This document shows positions 48,209 through 58,423 of a DNA stretch of 64,000 nt, piece by piece. Location: NCBI RefSeq assembly GCF_004798865.1, contig NW_025335268.1, positions 30,350,731 to 30,414,730 of the forward strand. The letters are read 5' to 3'. Below the pieces are notes generated by a model, which saw only the letters and a program-made list of their open reading frames with translations, searched no databases and had not been told where the DNA came from. The position numbers and the translations under genes are program-made. The first letter of the stretch is position 1, and each line of letters opens with the position of its first letter. The stretch is from Varanus komodoensis (Eukaryota; Chordata; Lepidosauria; Squamata; Varanidae).

Positions 48209-48413
48209 GGGTGCAATTATATGCATCTTTAAACAGAAAAGTTCTACAACTCCCAACAGGTAAAGAAATCAGCCCCATTATGTTAGCACCAGCTCTTCAT
48301 CCGAATGCCTTTAAAATATCTAGATATGCAGTACTATGGAAGTATGGACCGAAAAAATATCTTACACATGCCCCACACAGTTTTTCTGTCTAAACCTGTA
48401 CAGGATTGCACCC
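48209..48413. mobile_element. MITE with GGGTGCAAT terminal inverted repeats
   Basis: The left end GGGTGCAATTATATGCATCT, continuing TTAAACAGAAAAG, pairs with the right end, whose reverse complement is GGGTGCAATCCTGTACAGGT, continuing TTAGACAGAAAAAC. The 205-base element has no coding capacity. I see no clear target duplication. Diverged pieces of the same family occur near 15.1, 33.7 and 34.9 kb, so it is a repeat family rather than a chance palindrome. Confidence 0.8.
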
Positions 48414-49348
48414 ATAGGAAATGCAGTAAAGCTGTTTTGAATTCAAGGATTTTGACCTAACCTGATTGGGACTTGGCAGGATAGACTAGTTACCTCAGAG
48501 GCTGGCCAAACTTCAAAAAAGGAAATGATTAGCACCTCATAAGCTGTAATTGCCACCAAATTCTCCAGAAGTCTTTCAAAACCCACCTGCTTATTTCTGA
48601 CTTCTCTATTGTGGTTCCCACCCCTCCAACCTCCCCCCCACCCCAACACACAGACAGACACACACACTTCATTTTAAGTACATATCCTGTGTTAGCAACA
48701 GATGGTTGTGTGAATCATGTGTTGATTAGTATAGGGCCAGTTTTAAATGTAAGGCAGAGGGCTTTCATCTGAGGGCTTCAGAGTATGCTGCTTTTATATA
48801 AATAATCAGTACCCAAGGGGGGGAAATAAAAGGAAACAGGCTCTGCCAGTGAACAGCATGTATTCATTGTACATTCCCCCTTTATCTGCTCCCAGCTGCT
48901 TCCTTTTCCAAACTCAGCCCAGCTGTTGACCCCCTGCTAAGGGCTCTTTGCCTGCTGAAATAGCCATCCATTTCCCAAACCCAGGCCTCTCCAGCACCAG
49001 CAAGGTCTTTCTGACTCCAATCCTTGCACAGAACTGGCATGCCTGTGTTTAACACTCTGCTTTATTCCACCACTCCCCTTCCTTTTTATCAAACCAGCAG
49101 CGTACTTGGGAAAGTCACCCATTTCTTACCTAAAGCAAAGCTCAAAAAAGTAAGATGGCTTCCTGTCAGATTCACTCTAGCATGTGAACAGATGTGCAGA
49201 CTCATGTCCCCTATCAAGCACTTCTAAGCACAATGCGAACTCGATCATCTCCCCTGCCTGGATCCTTGAGCTTTGGGGTAGAATAGACTCAGTGGATTGT
49301 CTGTTGTAATGGTAGCTTGCTTTCTTACAGCCCCCAACCAGTCTTTGA
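48414..49348. other. Unique noncoding stretch
   Basis: No gene or repeat recognised. Confidence 0.5.
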
Positions 49349-49488
49349 TGGGACATAACTCATTGGTAAAGTGTGTGCCTTGCATGCAAAGGTCCAGTGA
49401 AAGGGACCAGGGAGGAAGTCATGGAAGAGATGCTGGGGAGCCATTGCTATGCAAAGTAGGTAATATTGAGCTAGGTAGACATAGCAAG
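49349..49488 (+). mobile_element. tRNA-Ala-like SINE
   Basis: The head GGGACATAACTCATTGGTAA, then GTGTGTGCCTTGCATGCAAA, resembles tRNA-Ala (TAGCTCAGTGGTAGAGC, then CTTTGCATG with the TGC anticodon loop). The body ends with TAATATTGAGCTAGGTAGAC, a word typical of a squamate SINE (aatactgagctagatggacc). Box B is degraded. This is a SINE copy and not a tRNA gene, since the acceptor stem and T arm are not formed. Confidence 0.7.
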
Positions 49489-50955
49489 TTCACATGACAC
49501 AAGAAGCCATAGTGAAATCTTATCATTGTGGGTCTGTTGTGCTGTCAGGACTGAGTTCTTGCATGACAGCATTAGTTTTCTGAAACTACAGAGAGGTTTC
49601 TATGCTTCATGGAGGCTTTGCTGGTCATCTGGACCTGAACCCCCATTTTACCATTGTTGGTATAGAAACACCATAGAGTCCTATGGCAAGAGCAACCACA
49701 GAAATGACTACTTCTAGCCTTTGCTCTCTATTGCCTGCAGCCACCTTGTGGTAAATGTGTCATTGCTCACTTTATTCCTATTGGCTAAGCAATGTATCCA
49801 TATCCTTGTTACTTTTGAAAACAGGGAGGGAATGTGAAAATACATGGAGGGAGAAGTGAGGAATCCCAGTCAAACTCTTTATTTTCATTTAATAAAAAAT
49901 CTCTTTTGGGGCTGGAGTGGCTGGGAACATTCAGGAGGGGGAAGGGGGAACCCACTTCAGGACCACTGTGGATCAATCAGGAGAAGGCTGTTGTGGTCCG
50001 TAGGCAAAAATGGGGAGCGGACAGGACTTTCTCTAAGGCAGGCTGCTGGGATGCACAGCAAGGCCAGGAGGATGAAGTGGGGAAACAAACCATGCTGCCC
50101 AGATTACCACACAGTTGTCTGAGTAGTAAGTCTGGGCAAAACCCTGCCTGCTGTGAAAATATTGCTGTGTCATGTGAACCCAACCATTGTTTCACTCAGT
50201 AGAATACTGCTTCATATTATGTGTAGATTATAATATGCAAACATCCTCAGACTTTCCCCCCTCCTTCTCATACATATACACACAGTGAAAGGTGAACTTA
50301 CTTCAGCTGAGGTCATCATTTCCTCAAAATGCTGCAAATACAATCTTGGACAAGAGTTCTTTAATTCAAGATCTCATTTTGTGTACACAAGATTTTGCAT
50401 GTGTGGGATATCAAACTGCATTGTGGTAGCTGTAGTCTGCAATCATGATGCTGTGTAACCCTTTCAGATTGGTTGTTTTCATGAGGCTCTTTAATTTAAT
50501 GTTTTCCCACTGTCAGTGACCAGTTAAAGCATGGAGGAGAGAAGAATGGAGCTGCCCCTTGTGGGGCCAAACCCTGGTGGCAAAGACAGAGTATTAATGT
50601 GGGTGAATCCACCAAACGTAGTGCAGGAGCTGATATGCTATAATTTCTGGGTGAGACTGTGCATGCTCAAAAGCTCAGCATCTATTCTGAAATTATAAAG
50701 TAATTTGAAATCCATGCTCACTATAAAGGTAAGCATTCAAAACAGCTTTGACCGACATGCTAATTATGAAATATAATAGTATCATTCTGTGTACATGTGT
50801 GTGCCAACATAACACAAACATAAATGCACCCACACATGCACATCCTTCAGGCTTCCTTTTCCCTGTGCTGTTTCTAGATGAGGAGAAGAATGCTGTGATG
50901 GAGAAATCTTTCCACTTGTTGCTTGGGCCAAAGTATTATAGAACTTCCCCATGAC
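49489..50955. other. Unique noncoding stretch
   Basis: No gene or repeat recognised. The 122-codon frame at 49834-50202 is without known motif. Confidence 0.5.
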
Positions 50956-50957
50956 TA

Positions 50958-51380
50958 TCCTTGTTGCAAGGTTGCAAAGTTGTGTCCGACCCATCGCAAC
51001 CCCATGGGCAACATTCCTCCAGGCCTTCCTGTCCTCCACCATCCCCCAGAGTCCACTTAAGCTCACACCAACTGCCTCAGTGACTCCATCCAGCCACCTC
51101 ATCCTCTGCCGTCCCCTTCTTTTGCCATCTATTGTTCCCAGCATTCGACTCTTCTCCAGGGAGTCCTTCCTTCTCATTAGGTGGCCAAAGTATTTGAGTT
51201 TCATCTCCATTATCTGGCCTTCTAAAGAGCAGTCAGGGTTGATCTCCTCTAGGACTGACCGGTTTGATCGCCTTGCAGTCCAAGGGACTTGCAGGAGTCT
51301 CCTCCAGCACCACAATTCAAAGGCCTCAATTCTTCGGCACTCAGTCTTCCTTATGGTCCAGCTTTCACAGCCATGAGTAT
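50958..51380 (-). mobile_element. BovB (RTE-clade) LINE, 3' end, antisense
   Basis: On the minus strand, a frame ending near 51315-50960 reads WCWRRLLQVPWTARRSNRSV, then LEEINPDCSLEGQ, LKYFGHLMRRKDSLEKSRML, GTIDGKRRGRQRMRWLDGVT, and AWRNVAHGVAMGRTQL. These are the ordered C-terminal motifs of the BovB ORF known from squamates and ruminants. The frame is open through the homology, so divergence is modest. The reverse transcriptase and endonuclease are missing through 5' truncation. Confidence 0.92.
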
Positions 51381-53667
51381 CCTAGCAAGCCAAGTGAGAG
51401 CCAGCACTTGCGAGATTCCTGAATTTCTGACAATCCGGTATTCTTTCACTGCCACTGAAAGAGGGAAAAGTAAAAAGGGGGGAAAGCATGAAAGTAGAAA
51501 AGGTTTTTCCCACATCTTTGTGCCTCAGTTTCCTTGGTTCCATCTGTAGCTAAAAGATGAGTCAAAGTTTAATATTCTCTCCTGGAGATATTTAACATTC
51601 ATGCCTGAGAAAAACGCTGTTTAATTCAATTGTTTCCAGTAACGATGAAGAGAGCAGAAGTATTTTGTGTAACTTTAGTTATGGCTGAATATTTCTGTTG
51701 TATAACAGAGAGACTCATAAAAATTACATTATAGTTTACTATAATTCCCATCACTCCAGCTAGATTTGGACACTGCCGAACTGACATTTCCCTGAGTCCA
51801 GAGAATGATGTAACATCCATTTCCTTTTCCCGTTACCTGGCAGGACAAATATCTCTACAAATAAACACGGTCAGGATGATTCCAGTCACTATTATTATGT
51901 GCCTATAAGTTGCAATTATAGCAGGTTCTACTTTTTTAAAGTTTCCTTTCCAAGGAGAGTAGATTTGCATACAGTGTTCATTAAAGTTGATAGAAAAAAT
52001 ATTCTGCTCAGCTGACATCTGTACTGCCCCTAAATAGATCACTGTAAAATGCTATAGCCCACTGAGAGCACTGCTGCATTCATAAGTAACCCCAGGCCTG
52101 GATCTCGGGCAGTTTTCCATCACCCAAACTGAGCAGCATCTGAAATGAAGCCATTTATGTGAATTTACATGAGAATTCAGCTAGTGAAGCTGGTGAATTT
52201 TGCTTCAGTTGTGACATTTTCAACCATTGCAAAGATAGAGATACTGGAGACCTTGGGAATGGACAGTACAAGTTGGGGTGTGGGTGGCTGGGGAGGGGCT
52301 TGCATAGTGGTGCTGTGGGTGTTGCCTGAGCCATAACATCGCATTCACTAGCCTAGTCCCTTTCCCCAAAACAGAAGTCCCGTTACCCAGGAGCAGGATC
52401 TCCGGGTTAGCAACTGCTGTATTTAGAACCATGATGACTGTAATTAAAAAGTGAATTCCCACAACAAGAGCATTTCCCCACCCACTGAAGGGAGCCCAGG
52501 AGACTCCACTGGGTGGATTAGGTCTGCAATTAAGTCCTCCCCCACCCCAAAGACAATTTAATTTGGTTGCTCTGGTGTGCAGCAAGAAGCAGCCCAAGGG
52601 AGTAGGAAGGGTGCCTTCGCTGCTGCTTCTGGAGGAAATGTCCTAGTTTAAGGATGATTCAGTTGCAGTCACTCTGAGGTCTTCTCTTCCCCTCCACACA
52701 AAACTCAGCCATGTGTAAATAAAATGCATGTATTGCAACTATAAACTGCATAGGACCTGGGCACTAGTTTCTCCTCCTCATAAATAAACTGGTCCATTCA
52801 CAGGATGCATCCTGAAACATCAAGCTGCTTGTGAGAATGTGAAATGCTTTACTGACCTGGGCAATAATTTGGCCAGAAGGCATGCTGTTTATGCCATCTC
52901 ATTAGCTGCAGGGAAACCATTTGATTTCAGCTTGAATAATACAATGATGCTGTAACAAAGAATGTTAGGAAGGGTGGAAATCTCATTAACAGTAGCATAA
53001 TAATGCCTAATTTGTGCAAAGTGGTGCCTGAGTGGTTGAAAATTAGATTACCATATTCAGTTACTTACTGGAAACATTTCCTGCTGAGAACCACCTATCA
53101 GTTCTGTGGCCAGAAGGGGGGAGGGGTGAAGGCAAGCTCCCTTCACCCCCATTTCATAGCCTCTCTTTTCAATCACTGCATCCAGTTATTTTACATGAAA
53201 GGAAAGATGGGCCCTTCAAGGACCCAGTGATGAAAACCTTTTATTTTCAAGATTCACGTGCCCTCCAATAGGAGCTCCCCCCTTCACAGAACCTTAGGAT
53301 GGGAGACATTTGGGACTTTAATGCTTTGTCCCTGCTGTAGTTCCAGGCCAGATTGGGCCCCATACCTACAATTTTGGTGAAGCACTTTTCTGCACACTAG
53401 TATAGCCTTTTGCTAAGACCAGCCTTGAACAAGACTATCCAAAAGATGGGCTGGAGAGTACCCTGATTCAGGGTGCCCACAGCTGAATCAGTCAAGAAGA
53501 CAAAATGCATCTCCAAGAAAGTAGGTCAAAAGAAGGAACAAATTTCAATAGAATCTGCATGTGCTGATTAAAAGGCAAATTTTGACACTGCTTTTTTTAA
53601 TTTAAATATTATGGAAGACAGTGGCCTGCTGGCTGGTATGCCCACCTGTTCAATCTGCTCTCCATTG
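51381..53667. other. Unique noncoding stretch
   Basis: No gene or repeat recognised. Confidence 0.5.
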
Positions 53668-53807
53668 CGCTGGGTGGGAATGAGATCTTAGGATCTTTGA
53701 ACTGGAATTGGACAGGGCAGTCCTTCAAACAGAAGATGCATTCAAACAGAGGATAGCCCTTCAGAGAGAAGACTGCCCTCAAGAAAGGAGGACATATGGC
53801 CACCCTC
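53668..53807. repeat. Inverted-repeat element related to 60.3 kb
   Basis: GGACAGGGCAGTCCTTCAAA, AGAGGATAGCCCTTCAGAG and AAGACTGCCCTC are internal words of the family. The segment ends with GGACATATGGCCACCCTC, the reverse complement of the left end GGGTGGCCATATTT of the element at 60285. The left end is not clear. Confidence 0.5.
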
Positions 53808-53871
53808 TGCTATCCTCACAAAAACAAAACAGGCATACAAATGATGGCACATACACACAGAGAGAAACAGG

Positions 53872-53895
53872 TGTGTGTGTGTGAGAGAGAGAGAG
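53872..53895. repeat. (GT)n-(GA)n microsatellite
   Basis: About six GT units run into about seven GA units. Confidence 0.85.
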
Positions 53896-53974
53896 GATGT
53901 GCAGATGCCCCTATGAGTGCAATTCCCATCAGTCTCAGCCAGAGCAGACCATCTCATCAAATGAAGAACTAAAA

Positions 53975-53994
53975 GTGGACACATGGTCACCCTA
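53975..53994. repeat. Solitary transposon end
   Basis: GTGGACACATGGTCACCCTA resembles the right end at 53789-53807 (GGACATATGGCCACCCTC). It may be the end of a second or nested copy. Confidence 0.35.
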
Positions 53995-54373
53995 GGAATC
54001 ACAACAAGTAAAAGTTGGAGGGGAACGAAGGTAATTTAAAGTGGAGATCCACTGCAGAAATTTGAGAAACCTGAAAATGCTGCCTTAAATGTTTCCACCA
54101 GTATGTGGATAAACCTAAAGCCCTGGAATGAGCAGCCCCCGTTTGGTCTCTGGGGCTTATTCAGATGCCAGAGGCCCCGGCAAAGTCAGCTGCAGACGGC
54201 ATTATTACCTCTACGAGACTCAGAGGCAGATCCTTATACAAACTCATTTTGTTTTAGTTTGTGCTGGAAGATAACACATGAAAGACAGAATCCTATGTAG
54301 GGAGAGAAAGTAAAAAAAGGCCTCAACTCCCAATATGCCCCGGCCTTTTTTCTGTCTAAGGTTGCTTAGGATT

Positions 54374-54396
54374 GCGCGCGCGCGCGCGCGCGCGCG

Positions 54397-54441
<45 letters not shown>
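54374..54441. repeat. (GC)n-(TC)n compound microsatellite
   Basis: Thirteen GC units (54374-54399) are followed, after a TCGC step, by about nineteen CT/TC units. Pure GC alternation is the strongest Z-DNA former. The TC part is polypyrimidine and may form triplexes. Such a long GC run is rare in CpG-depleted vertebrate DNA. Confidence 0.95.
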
Positions 54442-54443
<2 letters not shown>

Positions 54444-55504
54444 AGATTGTTTTCCCCACAGTTACTTCTTTACTCAGCACAAGAGGGGCGGCATGAACTA
54501 GTATCATTATGGAATTTATAAGATTAAGAAGGGGAATTTGAGTCAGGGAAAGAAGCAAGGGCTTTGGATAAAGTAAATGTGATGAACCATCCATGCACTG
54601 AAGCTCAGGTTATGTAACATTATGTACTTATGTTATAAAGTAACATGTACTGGATTATTAAAATGCAGTCGGTTTGCCATGAAAGAATTGAAGTAACATG
54701 AACACACTGGTAGAGGGACAATACAGAATATGTGTGAATGTCTGTGTGGCCACAAGGGACAGTTGCTGCACTACGATCATTGATAGAAACAGCGGAAATT
54801 TAGACTATTTTGTGATAAGTTGTTCCCACTCTCATACAATGGCACGAAATGGCACCTCTGAAAACCATGGTCTTACCTATTGTAACAGATGCTCTTCAAA
54901 AGATGGTTATCCTTTGAAAGCAAGAATTCCCTGAAATCATTTCCAGTGACCAAAAACCAATGTGATGAAAGGCTGGCTGTCATCACAGAAGCATAGTTCA
55001 AGGGCTGATGTAATCAGGTCTGAAATGAAACCTCTCTTTGGGCAAAGGTGTAATTGTCAATAAATGATCCTCCGGCGGGTGATGTGCAAGCCAGCACAAT
55101 GTCACCCAGGCCTCTCCCACCTTGATTCATAGCTTTTGAACACCTTTATTCCACTAAGATTTCCTTTCCCCTTGAAATGACAAACTTGTAGCTAATCTTA
55201 TGGAGGTCACATAGTATGTCCTTCCTAACATGTGCCAGAGAGGCATTTTTTCAGGCAAATCTGGAAAGGCAATGCTTTGTTTTAACTTCGTTGAGACTGT
55301 ATACATTCATTCTTAGTACAAGCAAGTAGTGATTTCCTCATTCTGGTAATATCATGAACAAAATGGCTTCTTTGCTTGTATTCGGTGCATGTAAGCATTG
55401 GAGGCTCACAAGCATCCAAGGACAAGGAATTGGTTTGTCACTTGTCAGCCAAAATTTAGCCAGCCTTTAGGTCTTTCAGTAGTGATACTAATTTAATGAA
55501 TAAG
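54442..55504. other. Unique noncoding stretch
   Basis: No gene or repeat recognised. 54960-55450 is repeat-free and has CTCTTTGGGCAAAGGTGTAA followed by AATTGTCAATAAATGATC, words that suit nuclear-receptor and homeodomain binding. Regulatory function is inference only. Confidence 0.35.
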
Positions 55505-55585
55505 TTTATTTCATTTATTTCTAAATTTATATGCTGCCTACTATTCCAAAAAAGATACTTTAGGTGACTTACAATAAAAGTTTGA
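55505..55585 (-). mobile_element. L2-type LINE 3' tail, antisense, old
   Basis: TTCATTTATTTCTAAATTTA, then TATGCTGCCTACTATTCC and TTTAGGTGACTTACAATAAA, is the antisense of a LINE 3' end (TTTATTGTAAGTCACC...GGCAGCATATAAATTT). Only about 80 bases are recognisable. Confidence 0.5.
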
Positions 55586-57204
55586 ATACTTATTAGTTTT
55601 TCAGTCTATTTGATTCTGTTGTCCTATAATCGTGTGAACTTAAAATATTATCAACAGCCTTTTTGAATACTATTTCATGGTGTTTTAAATAGCATGTTTA
55701 AAGTATTATCAATTTTATCTACATGTAACAACTCCATATTTGTTGTTGCTCTTTGCATATAGTTCTCCAAAAGTGTCTGCTGCATGTTTTCTGTGCTCAT
55801 CCTCTTTTTTGTCCTGCCTAATTGATTTTAAAAACCCACACCTTGGCTAAAATACCTGTGCATGTCCTTAGTTATTTATTACTAAAGTGTGGATGTTTTA
55901 AAAACCAGCTTTTGATATGAATTGAGCAGAGTTAAAATCAGGAGAATTCACATTTACTACGAGCCAAACAAGAATGACAGACTGAGCTGATCTATCATCT
56001 CTCTTCTGGCCAGGCCTCCCTTTTCCCATCTGCTCCTCATTCTGAGCAAAGTTATCTGAAGCTGACCTTAGATCTTTTGGTGTCAACAAGCCAGTGTAGG
56101 CCTGTTTCTCTTATCAGAGTTTGCGGGAGAGCTGTTTTAGTGAGGGATATGGACACGTAGACTTAGGTGGGGAATTTCCTTTCATTAATCCTGAAGATGT
56201 CTTTACTTATTTTTGCCATCATTTTGGAATTCTGATTACTAACGGGGACATCCTAAAATAGAAAAGGCCAAAATTATTTTCAGCCACAATGGTTGATGAG
56301 ATCTTATTCTCCAGATCAGATGAACTCATGGTAAGTTGCTGAACAGTGAAGCAAATATACCTTTTCTTTGCCTGGGTTTCACCTTGCCTGTGAAGAATGT
56401 GTAAATGTGACAGTGACTTTGATTCTGTAAACATTACTCATGTAGACAAAAATATCAAGTATTATGTAACTACATAAGGCTATGCTTCTAAATTCGTTTC
56501 ACCTTATTCCACTGAGTTTTTCTACATGAGCCATTTCTTGTGCATTTGTGATTCCTTAGTCATGGTTGCTTTATGAGCTCATGTGATCTTGATCTTCAGT
56601 TTCACTGTTTTCCCCCTTTTTAGAATGAGAAAATGGGATATTATAGTAGAACAGGAAAAGTGGGACTGTTTTTTCTGCATTTTTGGTATTCTGCTATAGC
56701 TCTACTCAGGACTGCTCTACATGAGGTTTTTAACCTGCCACTTTACCCAGGCTTCTGCTTCCAGATTCCTTGCAGGATTAAGTCTGACTCGTTTACACAT
56801 TTCCTCCCTTCAGTGTTCTTTCCCTACCTATCTATACGTCGCATTACACAACAAATAGATAGCACTGTGATGTAATGGAACTGCCAAATACACAAAGGTT
56901 TTATGCTGCCATTCCCAGATAATAACAGACTTTCCTTGATCAAAGAGAAGCTACAGAAATGGCTTCAAAGTACATGAAGAACCTCTGGAGGTTGATGATA
57001 TTCTGTACAGCACCTGCAAACTGCCATGAGTGAGGAATCAGGAGGGTACGATAAATGCATGATGCAGAAAGTTTCCTAGAGGTTAAGTAGCAGAAAAACA
57101 GGAAAAGAGGCATTCCCTTAAGAAAGAAAAGATGGAATTGTTGCATAAAGCCTTCTTGTTGATAGCACTGGGGTCCCTCAGTCTCCAAACACCCTTCTTT
57201 TAGC
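55586..57204. other. Unique noncoding stretch
   Basis: No gene recognised. The 164-codon antisense frame at 56940-57434 is open but has no recognisable domain, and it crosses the L2 tail at 57205. Confidence 0.5.
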
Positions 57205-57285
57205 CCATCTAATTCAAATAATTTTTGTAAACCACCCAGACTGCTTTGGCTTTGGGCCGCATAGAAGTAAATAAATAAATTGAAT
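57205..57285 (+). mobile_element. L2-type LINE 3' tail
   Basis: AATAATTTTTGTAAACCACC, then CAGACTGCTTTGGCTTTGGG and CCGCATAGAAGTAAATAAAT, follows the L2 3' end (TTGTAAGCCGCCCxGAG, GGGCGGCATAGAAAT, AAAT tail). It is short and moderately diverged. Confidence 0.65.
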
Positions 57286-58180
57286 TGTTGGGCATTAGGA
57301 GTTAACCTAGGATAATTTAGTAGTCCTGAGAGAGGTGTCCCAGTGCAACAGTTCCTTGCAGGTGCAGATGCAAAAGTGATCATGAACAGAAAAACCTCTG
57401 CTGATTTCGGTGAAAAGAGGAGCTCCACACACACAACTGTTCATGCACACTCAAGTTACTTGCTGCAGAGAAATGAGTGGGAAGGTTTGCTTGTGCAAGA
57501 GCTCCATGTGCTTGGTGGAATACCAATTGCTTATACGGAATAACCGCAATTCTCAGGTTTGTTTTATTTTGCTTTCAGTTTGTTTTATTGTGCCCCAAGG
57601 ATAGTACTACCTTTCTCCCTAAGCTCAGTGATGGTACGACACTAAGTTAGCATGGCACACAATAAAGAAGTTTAGCCTGGAGAAGAAAGAGCAACTTGTG
57701 GAGGTAGATCTGCCAGCCAGCCAGCCTCATCTTGTTGTGCGCTGGGACATCTATTTCTTTCAAATGCCGCAAGCAACGTAACACCAGGCAGCCAAGTACA
57801 GGAGTCACAGAAGCAGTTAACAGCATCTTTCCATCTTATTGGGAGAGGGGAGCTCTGTTGTTACTAGAAGAAAGAGATGAGAGTTGGGATCTCCAACATG
57901 GTGTTTGTGGGACCAATGTTCTTGCAGACAACTCTCTCGGCACCCTAGTCCTCCTGATATTTTTTCTCATTTTTTAAAAATGTCAGCACTATCTCTGTGT
58001 TCAGAAGTTCGTTTTGTTTGAAAGCATCTGTTTTGTACTTAGTTCTTGGGCAATTTACTATGTTTGTTTTACTCTCAACAGTTTGCCTTCTGGAAATGAG
58101 TGTTTTGTTAGCAGCCATGCCTACCATGGCAGCCATTTTATGAATGGTTTATTCCCCCAAGAGATTGGGGAGCAGCATTA
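57286..58180. other. Unique noncoding stretch
   Basis: No gene or repeat recognised. Confidence 0.5.
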
Positions 58181-58423
58181 GTGGTGGTGTATTGGCTAAG
58201 GGTGCTAGGCTGCGACTCAGATGATCTGGGTTCGAGTCCCCGCTCGGCTGTGGAGCCAACTGGGTGACTTTGGGCCAGTCATGGACTCTCTGCCCAACCT
58301 ACTTCACAGGGTTGTTGCTGTGAGGATAAAATTTAAGACTGAGAGGAGAAGGAGAATTATTCAAGCTGCCTTGACTTCCTTGGAAGGAAAAAAGCAGGAT
58401 ATAAATATAACAAACAAAGAAGC
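58181..58423 (+). mobile_element. MIR-like tRNA-derived SINE, full length
   Basis: The head GTGGTGGTGTATTGGCTAAG carries the box A region. Box B, GGTTCGAGTCC at 58229-58239, is an exact match to the pol III consensus. The body reads GGTGACTTTGGGCCAGTCAT, then AACCTACTTCACAGGGTTGT and TGTGAGGATAAAATTTAAGA. It ends AGCAGGATATAAATATAACA with a short A-rich tail. Overall form and the 'cacagggttgttgtgaggat' core recall mammalian MIR, which pairs with L2. It is the best-preserved of the six copies here and the reference for the others. It is not a tRNA gene: the stems do not close. Confidence 0.85.

Noticed and set aside
49349-49420. tRNA-Ala gene
   Set aside because: Only the D-arm and anticodon-like words persist; the T arm is degraded and a SINE body follows.
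50782-50957. Downstream part of the BovB-bearing antisense frame
   Set aside because: The BovB homology ends near 50958; the rest of the frame is unique sequence read through by chance.
56940-57434. 164-codon antisense open frame
   Set aside because: No known motif; it crosses an L2 3' tail at 57205-57285, which argues against a real coding region.
58181-58255. tRNA gene
   Set aside because: Box B is exact but acceptor and other stems do not close and a SINE body follows.
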